From the NCBI GenBank assembly GCA_934169775.1, contig CAKPOI010000031.1:1-16101 (forward strand): 16,101 nt of DNA, read 5' to 3'. The stretch comes from an uncultured Clostridia bacterium. GTDB lineage: Bacteria; Bacillota; Clostridia; TANB77; CAG-508. Both the position numbers and the translations under genes were made by a program. The stretch's first letter is position 1; each line of letters begins with the position of its first letter. Under the pieces are notes generated by a model. The model searched no databases. It was given only the letters and a program-made list of their open reading frames with translations, and was not told the origin of the DNA. Shown here piece after piece: positions 6,360-14,477 of this stretch.

Positions 6360-8360
6360 ATGAATAAGCAACAAGCAAAAGAAAGAGTTAAAGAATTACG
6401 AGAAAAAACAGAGTATTATGCAAAAAAATATTATGATGATGATAATCCAGAAATATCAGATTTTGAATATGATATGCTTATGGTTGAATTAAGAAATTTG
6501 GAAAAAGAATATCCTGATTTATTGTCAAAAGAATCACTTACTCAAAAAGTAGGGGGACATGTAAAAGAAGGTTTTGAAAAAGTCACACATGAAGTACCAT
6601 TACAAAGCTTACAAGATGTATTTAGTCTAGAAGATGTGGAAGATTTTGATATAAGAATGCACGAAAAGGCAAAAGAAAGTGGAATAGATGATATAAAATA
6701 TGTTGTAGAAACAAAAATAGATGGTTTATCAGCAGCTTTAGAATATAAAGATGGAATATTGGTAAGAGGAGCTACAAGAGGAAATGGACTTGTAGGAGAA
6801 GATGTTACAGAAAATCTAAAAACAGTAAAAACGATACCACATGAATTAAAGGAAAAAATAAATATAACAGTACGTGGCGAGGTTTTTATAAGTAAAAAGG
6901 ATTTTGACGAGATGAATCAAGAAAGACAGGAAAATGATGAAGAACTGTTTGCAAATGCTAGAAATGCAGCAGCTGGATCATTAAGACAATTAGATAGTAA
7001 AATTACAGCTAAAAGGCCATTAGATATTTATATTTTCAATGTTCAAAAAATAGAAGGAAAAGAATTCAACTCACATTATGAGGAACTAGAGTATTTAGAA
7101 AAGTTAGGGTTTAATGTAAATCCTGTGCGTATACCATGTAAAAATATAGAAGAAGTCAAAGCAGCGATACAAAAAATAGGTGATATGAGAGAAAATTTAA
7201 CTTTTGGGATAGATGGAGCAGTTGTAAAAATAGATAACTTGAAATTTAGAGAGATATTAGGTTCAACTGTAAAAGTTCCAAGATGGGCAGTGGCATATAA
7301 ATATCCACCAGAAACCAAAGAAACAATTTTAAAAGATATAGTCTGTCAAGTTGGTAGAACAGGTGTAATAACACCAATGGCAATATTAGAACCTGTAAAA
7401 GTTGCTGGTTCAACAATTTCAAAAACAACATTGCATAATGAAGATTTTATTAAAGAAAAAGATTTAAAAATAGGTGATATTGTTGTAATTCAAAAGGCTG
7501 GAGATGTAATTCCTGAGATAGCAAGGGTAGTCAAAGAAAAAAGAACAGGAAATGAAAAAGATTTTGAAATGCCACGAGTATGTCCAGTTTGTGGTGCGGA
7601 AGCAGTTAGAGAAGAAGGAGAAGCAGCTATTAGATGTACAGGAATTGAGTGTCCAGCAAAATTATTTAGAAATTTAGTACATTTTGTTTCAAGAGAAGCA
7701 ATGAACATAGATGGACTAGGAGAAAACATTATTCAACAATTATTAGATAGACATTTAATAGAAAATATAGCTGATATATATTCATTAAGTTTTGATGATA
7801 TTGCATCACTTAAAAAGAATGGAAAAAAATTTGCTCAAAATTTAATTGATAGTATAAATAATAGTAAAAGTAATGATTTATATCGATTAATTACAGCATT
7901 AGGAATTAGGCATGTAGGAGGAAAAGCTTCTAAATTGTTAGCAAAAAAATATAAAACTTTACAAGCTTTAACAGAAGCAAAATTTGAGGAACTACAAGAA
8001 ATGAATGATATTGGTGAAGTAATGGCAGGTAGTATTGTAGAGTTTTTTGCACAAGAACAAACAAAGGACTTATTAAAAAGGCTAGAAGATGCAGGAGTTA
8101 ATATGGAAGCTGTACAAGATGAATCTACTGATAATAGGTTTGAAGGCAAAACTTTTGTATTAACAGGAAGTCTAGAAAAATTTACTAGAAAAGAGGCTGA
8201 AGATTTAATTGAAAAATTTGGTGGAAAAACTTCTGGTTCTGTTTCTAAAAAAACAGATTATGTTTTAGCAGGTGAAGATGCAGGTAGTAAGTTGACTAAG
8301 GCTCAGAGTCTAGGTGTTACTATTATTTCAGAAGAAAAGTTTGAAGAATTAATGAAATAA
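6360..8360 (+). CDS. ligA: NAD+-dependent DNA ligase LigA
   Basis: This 666-residue ligase seals nicks with NAD+ during replication and repair and is full length for the family. In order it has the Ia NAD-binding domain (YYDDDNPEISDFEYD, about residues 24-38), the adenylation domain with active-site Lys119 in TKIDG and RGATRGNG, and an OB fold near VGRTGVITPMAILEPV. A zinc finger follows with Cys408, Cys411, Cys426 and Cys431, then helix-hairpin-helix repeats (LGIRHVGGKAS and ELQEMNDIGEVMA) and a C-terminal BRCT domain from about residue 590. The ATG at 6360 has AGAGGTG a few bases upstream. It heads the plus-strand run that leads to the small unknown gene and adhE. No defect is seen. Confidence 0.98.
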   Translation: MNKQQAKERVKELREKTEYYAKKYYDDDNPEISDFEYDMLMVELRNLEKEYPDLLSKESLTQKVGGHVKEGFEKVTHEVPLQSLQDVFSLEDVEDFDIRMHEKAKESGIDDIKYVVETKIDGLSAALEYKDGILVRGATRGNGLVGEDVTENLKTVKTIPHELKEKINITVRGEVFISKKDFDEMNQERQENDEELFANARNAAAGSLRQLDSKITAKRPLDIYIFNVQKIEGKEFNSHYEELEYLEKLGFNVNPVRIPCKNIEEVKAAIQKIGDMRENLTFGIDGAVVKIDNLKFREILGSTVKVPRWAVAYKYPPETKETILKDIVCQVGRTGVITPMAILEPVKVAGSTISKTTLHNEDFIKEKDLKIGDIVVIQKAGDVIPEIARVVKEKRTGNEKDFEMPRVCPVCGAEAVREEGEAAIRCTGIECPAKLFRNLVHFVSREAMNIDGLGENIIQQLLDRHLIENIADIYSLSFDDIASLKKNGKKFAQNLIDSINNSKSNDLYRLITALGIRHVGGKASKLLAKKYKTLQALTEAKFEELQEMNDIGEVMAGSIVEFFAQEQTKDLLKRLEDAGVNMEAVQDESTDNRFEGKTFVLTGSLEKFTRKEAEDLIEKFGGKTSGSVSKKTDYVLAGEDAGSKLTKAQSLGVTIISEEKFEELMK

Positions 8361-8388
8361 AATTTATATGGAGGAACTGTACGTAGAT

Positions 8389-8628
8389 ATGGATGAAAAT
8401 TATACATTTGAAATGATGTGGGAAGATTTAAATAATGGATATGAGATTCATTATACTTATGTTAGAAATAGGTATTTGTTGTTTAAAACTGCTCAAAATT
8501 GTTATACTCAGAAATTGTTGTCTAATCATTCAAAAAATGCTCAACCTAGAATGTCTATGTTGACTTTGAAAAGGGTTAGGGAGATTTTTCCTGATATGGA
8601 AAATATTGAATACCACGTTGGAAAATAA
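8389..8628 (+). CDS. Small uncharacterised protein after ligA
   Basis: I do not recognise this 79-residue soluble protein. It is rich in Tyr, Asn and Met, with motifs NNGYEIHYTYVRNRYLLFK and a basic LKRVREIFPDMENIEYHVGK C-terminus, and has no membrane segment or signal peptide. GGAGGAA at 8370-8376 precedes ATG 8389 by 12 bases, which favours that start. ATG 8368, seven bases after the ligA stop, would add seven residues but has no ribosome binding site. Position and spacing make cotranscription with ligA likely. Its composition matches its neighbours, so it looks native. A family of short conserved Clostridia proteins is the most likely identity. Confidence 0.75.
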   Translation: MDENYTFEMMWEDLNNGYEIHYTYVRNRYLLFKTAQNCYTQKLLSNHSKNAQPRMSMLTLKRVREIFPDMENIEYHVGK

Positions 8629-8642
8629 TTACAATTTTGGCT

Positions 8643-8663
8643 GTGTTAAATTTCATTTAAAAC
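8643..8663. promoter_or_regulatory. AT-rich dyad upstream of adhE
   Basis: TTAAAT (8646-8651) and ATTTAA (8655-8660) flank a 3-base centre, with two further outer pairs. It lies 36 bases before the adhE start, where redox regulators such as Rex act in Clostridia. The half-sites and spacing do not fit the Rex consensus, so this is only a position-based candidate. No clear sigma-A promoter was found in the 70-base spacer. Confidence 0.22.
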
Positions 8664-8698
8664 GCGGTTACATACAAATTTAAGAAAGGATGGATAAA

Positions 8699-11299
8699 AT
8701 GAATTTAGAAGAATCAAAAGTGGACAGTGTAGAAAAATTACAAAAGGTACTTGAAAAAGTAAGAAATGCCCAAAAAGAGTATGCTAAATTTAGTCAAGAA
8801 CAAGTAGATAAAATATTTCAAAAAGCGGCAATAAAAGCAAATGAAATGAGAATACCATTAGCAAAAATGGCAGTTGAAGAAACTGGTATGGGAGTAATAG
8901 AAGATAAAGTAATAAAAAATCATTATGCAGCAGAATATGTGTATAATAAATATAAATATGAAAAAACTTGTGGAGTAATAGAACAAGATGAAAATTATGG
9001 AATCAAAAAGATTGCTGAACCAGTAGGTGTTATAGCAGCAGTTATACCAACTACAAATCCAACTTCAACAGCAATTTTTAAAACATTGTTAGCTTTAAAA
9101 ACTAGAAATGGAATAATAATTAGTCCACATCCTAGAGCAAAAGAATGTACAATAAAGGCTGCAAAAATAGTACTAGAAGCGGCAGTTGAAGCAGGTGCAC
9201 CAGATGGAATAATTGCATGGATAGATGTTCCATCACTAGAATTAAGTAATTTACTAATGCAATCATCAGATATCATTTTGGCTACAGGAGGACCTGGAAT
9301 GGTAAAAGCTGCTTATTCAAGTGGAAAGCCAGCTTTAGGTGTTGGACCTGGAAATACTCCAGCTGTAATTGATAAAAGTGCTGATATAGTTTTAGCAGTA
9401 AATTCAATAATACATTCTAAAACATTTGATAATGGTATGATTTGTGCTTCAGAACAATCTGTAATAGTGGATCAAGAAATTTATGATCAAGTAAAATCAG
9501 AATTTATAAAAAGAGGTTGTCATATTTTAAATGGTGAAGAATTAGAAAAAGTTAGAAAAACTATAATAATAAATGGAGCTTTAAATGCTAAAATTGTTGG
9601 ACAACCAGCATGGAAAATAGCGGAATTAGCAGATATTTATGTACCTGGTGATACAAAAATTTTAATAGGTGAAGTAGAGAGTGTTGATATATCAGAAGAA
9701 TTTGCACATGAGAAATTATCACCGGTTTTAGCAATGTATAAATCACGAAATTTTGAAGATTCACTTAATAAAGCATATAAATTAATAGAAGATGGAGGTT
9801 TGGGTCATACATCATCTTTATATATAAATACTGTAACAGAAAAAGAAAAGATTGAAGAATTTTATAATACAATGAAAACATGTAGAGTAATAATAAATAC
9901 ACCAGCATCTCAAGGTGGAATAGGAGATTTGTATAATTTTAAATTGGCTCCTTCATTAACTTTAGGATGTGGAACATGGGGAGGAAACTCAGTTTCTGAA
10001 AATGTAGGAATAAAACATTTATTAAATATAAAAACTGTTGCAGAGAGGAGAGAAAATATGCTTTGGTTTAGGGCACCTGAAAAGGTATATATAAAAAGAG
10101 GTTGTTTACCAGTAGCCTTAGAAGAATTAAAAAATGTGATGAATAAAAAGAGAGTATTTATAGTAACAGATACATTCTTATATGAAAATGGATATACAAA
10201 AGTTATAACAGATAAATTGGATGAAATGCAAATTGTACATGAGACATTTTTTAATGTAGCACCAGATCCAGATTTAGCATGTGCAAAAGAAGGAGCAAAA
10301 TTAATAAATGCATTTAAACCAGACTGTATAATCGCAGTTGGTGGTGGTTCAGCAATGGATGCAGCAAAAATTATGTGGGTAATGTATGAACATCCAGAAT
10401 TAGATTTTATGGATATGGCAATGAGATTTATGGATATAAGAAAAAGAATATATACATTTCCAAAGATGGGAGAAAAGGCATATTTTATAGCTGTACCAAC
10501 ATCAGCAGGAACTGGTTCAGAGGTAACACCATTTGCTGTTATAACAGATGATGAAACTGGAATCAAATATCCAATAGCAGATTATGAACTATTGCCTAAA
10601 ATGGCAATTGTAGATGCAAATATGATGATGAATGCACCTAAAGGATTAACATCAGCAACAGGAATAGATGCAGCAACACATGCATTAGAAGCATATGCAT
10701 CTATGATGGCAACAGAATATACAGATGGATTAGCAATAGAGGCTTTAAAAAATATATTTGAATATTTGCCAAGAGCATATGAAAATGGAGCAAATGATCC
10801 AGAAGCTAGAGAAAAAATGGCCAATGCAGCAACAATGGCTGGAATGGCTTTTGCAAATGCATTTTTAGGAGTTTGTCATTCAATGGCACATAAATTAGGA
10901 GCATATCATCATATTCCACATGGAATAGCAAATGCATTATTATTAGATGAAGTATTACGTTTTAATGCAAAAGAAGTTCCAACAAAAATGGGAACATTTC
11001 CACAATATGATCACCCACATACTTTAAGAAGATATGCAGAAATAGCAGAAAGCTTGAATTTAGGTGGAAATAGTGATGAAGAGAAATTAGAAAATCTTAT
11101 AAGAAAAATAGATGAATTAAAAGATAAAATAGGAATTAAGAAAACTATTAAAGATTATGGAGTAGAAGAAGAAAAATTTTTAGCTACATTAGACGAAATG
11201 TCAGAGATGGCATTTGATGATCAGTGTACAGGAAGTAATCCACGTTATCCTTTAATTAGTGAAATTAAAGAAATGTATTTGAAAGCATATTATGGATAA
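8699..11299 (+). CDS. adhE: Bifunctional aldehyde-alcohol dehydrogenase AdhE
   Basis: AdhE converts acetyl-CoA through acetaldehyde to ethanol, using two NADH, and regenerates NAD+ in fermentation; the enzyme normally forms spirosomes. The start is ATG 8699 with AGAAAGGA at 8683-8690; the in-frame ATG 8690 overlaps that site. The 866 residues are full length. Residues 1 to about 440 form the CoA-acylating aldehyde dehydrogenase, with catalytic Cys249 in GMICASEQ. The rest is an iron-type alcohol dehydrogenase with GGGSAMDAAK, GTGSEVTPFAV and metal ligands Asp657, His661, His727 and His741. These keep a constant offset of four from the E. coli ligands. Both active sites look intact. It is the main evidence for mixed-acid or ethanol fermentation here, and is followed 25 bp later by the phosphotransferase gene. 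Confidence 0.98.
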   Translation: MNLEESKVDSVEKLQKVLEKVRNAQKEYAKFSQEQVDKIFQKAAIKANEMRIPLAKMAVEETGMGVIEDKVIKNHYAAEYVYNKYKYEKTCGVIEQDENYGIKKIAEPVGVIAAVIPTTNPTSTAIFKTLLALKTRNGIIISPHPRAKECTIKAAKIVLEAAVEAGAPDGIIAWIDVPSLELSNLLMQSSDIILATGGPGMVKAAYSSGKPALGVGPGNTPAVIDKSADIVLAVNSIIHSKTFDNGMICASEQSVIVDQEIYDQVKSEFIKRGCHILNGEELEKVRKTIIINGALNAKIVGQPAWKIAELADIYVPGDTKILIGEVESVDISEEFAHEKLSPVLAMYKSRNFEDSLNKAYKLIEDGGLGHTSSLYINTVTEKEKIEEFYNTMKTCRVIINTPASQGGIGDLYNFKLAPSLTLGCGTWGGNSVSENVGIKHLLNIKTVAERRENMLWFRAPEKVYIKRGCLPVALEELKNVMNKKRVFIVTDTFLYENGYTKVITDKLDEMQIVHETFFNVAPDPDLACAKEGAKLINAFKPDCIIAVGGGSAMDAAKIMWVMYEHPELDFMDMAMRFMDIRKRIYTFPKMGEKAYFIAVPTSAGTGSEVTPFAVITDDETGIKYPIADYELLPKMAIVDANMMMNAPKGLTSATGIDAATHALEAYASMMATEYTDGLAIEALKNIFEYLPRAYENGANDPEAREKMANAATMAGMAFANAFLGVCHSMAHKLGAYHHIPHGIANALLLDEVLRFNAKEVPTKMGTFPQYDHPHTLRRYAEIAESLNLGGNSDEEKLENLIRKIDELKDKIGIKKTIKDYGVEEEKFLATLDEMSEMAFDDQCTGSNPRYPLISEIKEMYLKAYYG

Positions 11300-11324
11300 A
11301 AATCAAGGAAGGAGAAATGTTATT

Positions 11325-12083
11325 ATGGATTTTAATTTGAATGAACCTATTGCTGAGAGAAAAACAAAAACAGTATATAAAGATGGTGATAAGACAATAA
11401 AACTGTTTGTAGAAAATTATTCAAAAGCAGCAATTCTAAATGAAGCTTTAATACAAGCAAGGGTAGAAGAAAATACAGATTTAAAAATTTCAAAATTATT
11501 AGAAGTGACAAAAATTGAAAATAGATGGGCATTAGTAACAGAATATATAGATGGAACTCCACTAGATGTTCTAATGGCACAAAATCCAGAACAGGAAGAT
11601 GAATATTTAGGTGTATTTATAGATATGCAATTAGAAGTATTATCTAAAAATGTGCCATCATTAAATAGGATAAAAGACAAGTATAAAAGAAGATTAGAAG
11701 CGGCTAGTAATTTGAATGAAGATGTAAAATATGAGTTATTGCAGAGATTGCAGGGAATGAAAAATCATGATAAATTGTGCCATGGAGATTTTAATCCAAG
11801 TAATATAATTATAAAAAATAATGGTGAACATTATATAATAGATTGGGCACATGCAACACAGGGAAATGCTTCAGCAGATGTGGCTAGAACATTTTTAACA
11901 TTTGTTATGGAAGGAAAAAATGATTTAGCAGAAAAATATTTAGATATGTATTGTAAAAAGGCTAACGCAGATAAACAGTTGATACAAAGATGGATTCCTA
12001 TTGTAGCAGCAATACGCTTAACAAAAAATGATGAACAACATGAATTATTACAAAAATGGGTAGATATTGTAGATTATCAATAA
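11325..12083 (+). CDS. APH/choline-kinase-like phosphotransferase
   Basis: This 252-residue protein has the protein-kinase-like fold of the aminoglycoside phosphotransferase/choline kinase group. The N-lobe carries a hinge-like WALVTEYIDGTPLD. The catalytic loop is HGDFNPSN (His153, Asp155, Asn160), and a metal-binding Asp173 lies in YIIDWAHA. The C-terminus is helical. It may phosphorylate a small hydroxyl or amino substrate with ATP or GTP. The substrate cannot be read from the sequence, and resistance should not be assumed because the family is mostly metabolic. The start is ATG 11325 after AAGGAAGGAG; ATG 11292 overlaps the adhE end and lacks a ribosome binding site. The tight spacing suggests cotranscription with adhE. 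Confidence 0.85.
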   Translation: MDFNLNEPIAERKTKTVYKDGDKTIKLFVENYSKAAILNEALIQARVEENTDLKISKLLEVTKIENRWALVTEYIDGTPLDVLMAQNPEQEDEYLGVFIDMQLEVLSKNVPSLNRIKDKYKRRLEAASNLNEDVKYELLQRLQGMKNHDKLCHGDFNPSNIIIKNNGEHYIIDWAHATQGNASADVARTFLTFVMEGKNDLAEKYLDMYCKKANADKQLIQRWIPIVAAIRLTKNDEQHELLQKWVDIVDYQ

Positions 12084-12148
12084 TAAGAATAATAAATATA
12101 GTAAAAATATCAATTATGCTTTAATTTATGGAAGGAATGAAAGTAGTT

Positions 12149-12988
12149 ATGGCTGTAGTAATAGATGGAAGAGCAATTGCAAAAAAAACAAGAGAAAAGC
12201 TAAAAATAGAAGTTCAAGAATTAAAAGAAAAAGGTATAACTCCTAGGTTAGCGGTAATAATGATTGGAGATAATGCGGCATCTAAGGTATATCTAAAAAA
12301 TAAGAGTAAAGCTTGTGATGAAGTTGGTGTTGAATATATAGAGTATGTATTAAATGCGAATATAGAGCAACAAGAATTAATAGAATTAATAGAAAAACTA
12401 AATAAAGATGAGTTAATTAATGGAATCTTGTTGCAAAGTCCAATACCTGCTAATTTAGATATAAATGAAGCAATTCGAAAAATTGATTATAAAAAAGATG
12501 TTGATGGATTTCATCCAATGAATATAGGAAAATTGGTATTAGGACAAGATACATTTGTATCATGTACAGCATATGGAATAATGAGATTATTTGAAGAATA
12601 CAATATTGAATTATGTGGGAAAAATGTTGTTATTTTAGGAAGAAGTAACATTGTAGGAAAGCCATTATTACAGTGTTGTTTAAATAAAAGTGCAACAGTA
12701 ACAGTATGTCATTCTAAAACTACAGAAATACAGAAAATAGCAAAAGGTGCAGATATACTGATATCAGCTGTAGGAAAACCAAATTTTGTAACAGCTGATA
12801 TGGTAAAGCCAGGTGCAGTGATTATAGATGTAGGAATAAATAGACTAGAAACAGGTAAAATAGTGGGTGATGTGGATTTTGAAGCGGTATCACAAAAAGC
12901 AAGTTATATAACGAAGGTACCAGGGGGAGTTGGGCCAATGACAATAGCTATGCTTTTAAATAATGTAGTAAAAGCTGCAAAGCAATAA
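12149..12988 (+). CDS. folD: Bifunctional methylenetetrahydrofolate dehydrogenase/cyclohydrolase FolD
   Basis: FolD interconverts 5,10-methylene-, methenyl- and 10-formyl-tetrahydrofolate with NADP, feeding one-carbon units to purine and formyl-Met synthesis. The protein has 279 residues, normal for the family. Motifs are Tyr48 and catalytic Lys52 (YLKNKSKACDEVG), the substrate-site LLQSPIP (Leu to Ser against the common QLPLP), KDVDGFHPMNIGKL, the nucleotide loop GRSNIVGKPL and the C-terminal PGGVGPMTIAMLL. ATG 12149 (MAVVIDGRAIA) is preferred, since GGAAGGA at 12131-12137 lies 11 bases upstream. Starts at 12128 and 12137 overlap that site. It sits 65 bp after the phosphotransferase and could belong to the same transcript. 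Confidence 0.97.
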   Translation: MAVVIDGRAIAKKTREKLKIEVQELKEKGITPRLAVIMIGDNAASKVYLKNKSKACDEVGVEYIEYVLNANIEQQELIELIEKLNKDELINGILLQSPIPANLDINEAIRKIDYKKDVDGFHPMNIGKLVLGQDTFVSCTAYGIMRLFEEYNIELCGKNVVILGRSNIVGKPLLQCCLNKSATVTVCHSKTTEIQKIAKGADILISAVGKPNFVTADMVKPGAVIIDVGINRLETGKIVGDVDFEAVSQKASYITKVPGGVGPMTIAMLLNNVVKAAKQ

Positions 12989-12998
12989 ATAAAAATAA

Positions 12999-13033
12999 GG
13001 GGTGTTTTTGGGGACGGACTCAAAAAACACCCC
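12999..13033. repeat. REP-like palindrome with a GGGGACGGA loop
   Basis: GGGGTGTTTTT (12999-13009) pairs perfectly with AAAAACACCCC (13023-13033) around a loop carrying GGGGACGGACTC. It lies ten bases after folD and may also end its transcript, although the downstream T-run is poor. GGGGACG-type extragenic palindromes are familiar in several bacterial groups. Confidence 0.7.
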
Positions 13034-13111
13034 TTAATGATTTGGGGACGGAGCAATGTTTTTGGGGACGGACTCAAAAAGCACTACTTAATGATTTGAT
13101 GACGGAACAAA
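13004..13111. repeat. Two tandem copies of a 54-bp repeat
   Basis: The units at 13004-13057 and 13058-13111 share GTTTTTGGGGACGGACTC and the following CAAAAA, then CTTAATGATTTG, at the same offsets. The first keeps the CACCCC palindrome arm and a second GGGGACGGA. The second has GCACTA and GATGACGGA at those places, so it has diverged. Confidence 0.8.
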
Positions 13112-13242
13112 AATTATTAATAAAAATAATTTTAAGATGAAACAAACAGCGTTAATAAAGATAATTTTGTGATGGGCAAAAATCATTAATATGAATAAGA
13201 GATTAGAAAACAGAAATAAAACTATTAATGCAAAGTGCCTTT
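13112..13242. repeat. Degenerate continuation of the repeat array
   Basis: Phrases of the form TTAATA...AATTTT...GATG-(A/G)-(A/G)-(A/G)-CAAA recur at intervals of about 35 bases, starting near 13117, 13152 and 13186. They look like worn copies of the TTAATGATTTGATGACGGAACAAA half of the upstream unit. There is no ORF here, and the array ends just before the dprA ribosome binding site. Confidence 0.5.
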
Positions 13243-13261
13243 AGAAAGGATGTGACAAAAA

Positions 13262-14200
13262 ATGAAATCGGTAACTGAAAATAAGTACTGGATATGGCTT
13301 AGTCTTGTAAAAAATTTAGGAAGTATAAAAAAACAACATTTATTAAAACGATTTAAGAATCCTAAAGCGATATTTTATGCAAGTGAATTAGAATTACTAG
13401 AAATAAATGGGATAGGTGATAATGTAGTTAAAAATATATTTGAATCTAAAAATATTAAGATTTTGAATAAACATATAGATTATCTGCAGAAAAATAATAT
13501 AGATGTAATTACAATAGAAGATGAAGAATATCCAAAAATATTAAAAAATATTTATGATTATCCAATTAGTTTATATGTGAAAGGAAATTTAAGTTTGTTA
13601 AATAAAAAGTGTATTTCAATAGTAGGATGTAGAGAGGCATCAAGTTATGGAGAAAAAGCAGCTAAGTATTTTGCATATAACTTGGCAAATAATGATGTTT
13701 GTGTTGTTAGCGGATTGGCTAAAGGAATTGATAGTTTTGCACATATTGGAGCTTTAATTTGTAGTTGTGAAAAATCCAATAATAAATTGGCTGATAAGTT
13801 TAGTGAATTTAAGAATACTGAAAAAGTTAGAAAATGTACTAATACTGTAGCGGTTTTGGGGAATGGTCTTGATACAATTTATCCTAAAGAGAATGAGGAG
13901 CTGGCTAATATGATTTTAGAACAAGGTGGTTTAATAATTTCTGAATATCCTTTAGGAACTAAACCTGATAGAATTAATTTTCCAGCAAGAAATAGGATTG
14001 TTAGTGGTTTGAGTACAGGGGTTTTGGTTATAGAGGCTAAGGAAAAAAGTGGTACTTTAATTACTGTGGATTTTGCTTTAGAACAGGGCAGAGATGTTTT
14101 TGTTGTTCCTGGTAATATTAATTCTTCTACTTCTGTTGGGACAAATAGACTTATTAAAGAAGGTGCTAAATTGGTTAGTTGCTATGATGATTTAGTTTAA
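13262..14200 (+). CDS. dprA: DNA-processing protein DprA (Smf)
   Basis: DprA binds incoming single-stranded DNA and loads RecA during natural transformation. The 312-residue protein has an N-terminal helix-hairpin-helix/SAM-like region (LELLEINGIGDNVVKNI, about residues 44-60) and the Rossmann-like DprA core. Core motifs are SIVGCREASSYG, SGLAKGIDSFAH (residues 150-161), AVLGNGLDTIYP, NFPARNRIVSGLS, SGTLITVDFALEQGRDVFVVPG and GTNRLIKEGA. It ends where the core ends, without the winged-helix C-terminus of longer homologues, as in several Firmicutes. Between GIDSFAHIGAL and TVAVLGNGLD there is an insertion of about 25 charged, Cys-containing residues (about 166-193) that most homologues lack. 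AGAAAGGA at 13243-13250 precedes the ATG by 11 bases. No other competence gene is nearby. Confidence 0.95.
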   Translation: MKSVTENKYWIWLSLVKNLGSIKKQHLLKRFKNPKAIFYASELELLEINGIGDNVVKNIFESKNIKILNKHIDYLQKNNIDVITIEDEEYPKILKNIYDYPISLYVKGNLSLLNKKCISIVGCREASSYGEKAAKYFAYNLANNDVCVVSGLAKGIDSFAHIGALICSCEKSNNKLADKFSEFKNTEKVRKCTNTVAVLGNGLDTIYPKENEELANMILEQGGLIISEYPLGTKPDRINFPARNRIVSGLSTGVLVIEAKEKSGTLITVDFALEQGRDVFVVPGNINSSTSVGTNRLIKEGAKLVSCYDDLV

Positions 14201-14409
14201 ACGAAAAGTTAAAGTATAGAAAGTTCGAAGAAATTTCTTTTGAAAATAAAATATTTGCACTTTGTTGTTGCAAAACTAAAAAGTTTCATATTGTTTTCTA
14301 GAATAGAACAAAAGCGGACATTAAAAACGTTTGCACTATTTAGAACATTTTAAAGTCCGCGTATTTGTTCGCGTGCGAAATTTGCGAAGCAAATTTCTGT
14401 GCATTGTTA
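14201..14409. other. Intergenic stretch of consecutive stem-loops after dprA
   Basis: No ORF is supported here. TTTGCA/TGCAAA (14254-14259 with 14269-14274) is the first dyad. A 65-base hairpin spans 14306-14370: GAACAAA with TTTGTTC outside, and GCGGACATTAAAA with TTTTAAAGTCCGC inside, with one mismatch. GAAATTTGC/GCAAATTTC (14377-14397) forms a perfect 9-bp stem with a GAA loop. None has the A-then-T-run layout of a clear terminator. The stretch may be a structured RNA, the dprA mRNA 3' end or a palindromic repeat remnant. Confidence 0.6.
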
Positions 14410-14457
14410 TTTTTTATATACTAGGAAGTTCGGAGAACTTTCCTAGTATATAAAAAA
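14410..14457. repeat. 48-bp near-perfect palindrome
   Basis: TTTTTTATATACTAGGAA plus GTTC (14410-14431) pairs with 14435-14457 around a 3-base loop, with one bulged T at 14441. T precedes and A follows on both strands, which is opposite to a terminator. Its A-run doubles as the T-run of the minus-strand terminator at 14452-14477. Confidence 0.7.
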
Positions 14458-14477
14458 GGTTGCTATTAGCAGCAACC
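14452..14477 (-). terminator. Rho-independent terminator of the Cys/Gly-rich peptide gene
   Basis: On the minus strand GGTTGCT (14477-14471) and AGCAACC (14464-14458) form a perfect 7-bp stem with a 6-base loop, followed by TTTTTT (14457-14452). The stop codon lies in the loop, so terminator and gene end are fused. Confidence 0.85.

Noticed and set aside
8643..8663. Rex redox-repressor operator upstream of adhE
   Set aside because: The half-sites are TGTTAA and TTAAAA with a 7-base gap, which does not fit the clostridial Rex consensus; kept only as an unnamed dyad.
9910..10566. 218-codon minus-strand frame inside adhE
   Set aside because: It is an antisense shadow of a full-length, motif-intact AdhE.
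12999..13242. CRISPR array
   Set aside because: The repeats are tandem with no unique spacers and decay gradually, and no cas gene is present.
14410..14457. Rho-independent terminator for dprA
   Set aside because: T-runs precede and A-runs follow the stem on both strands, the reverse of terminator geometry.
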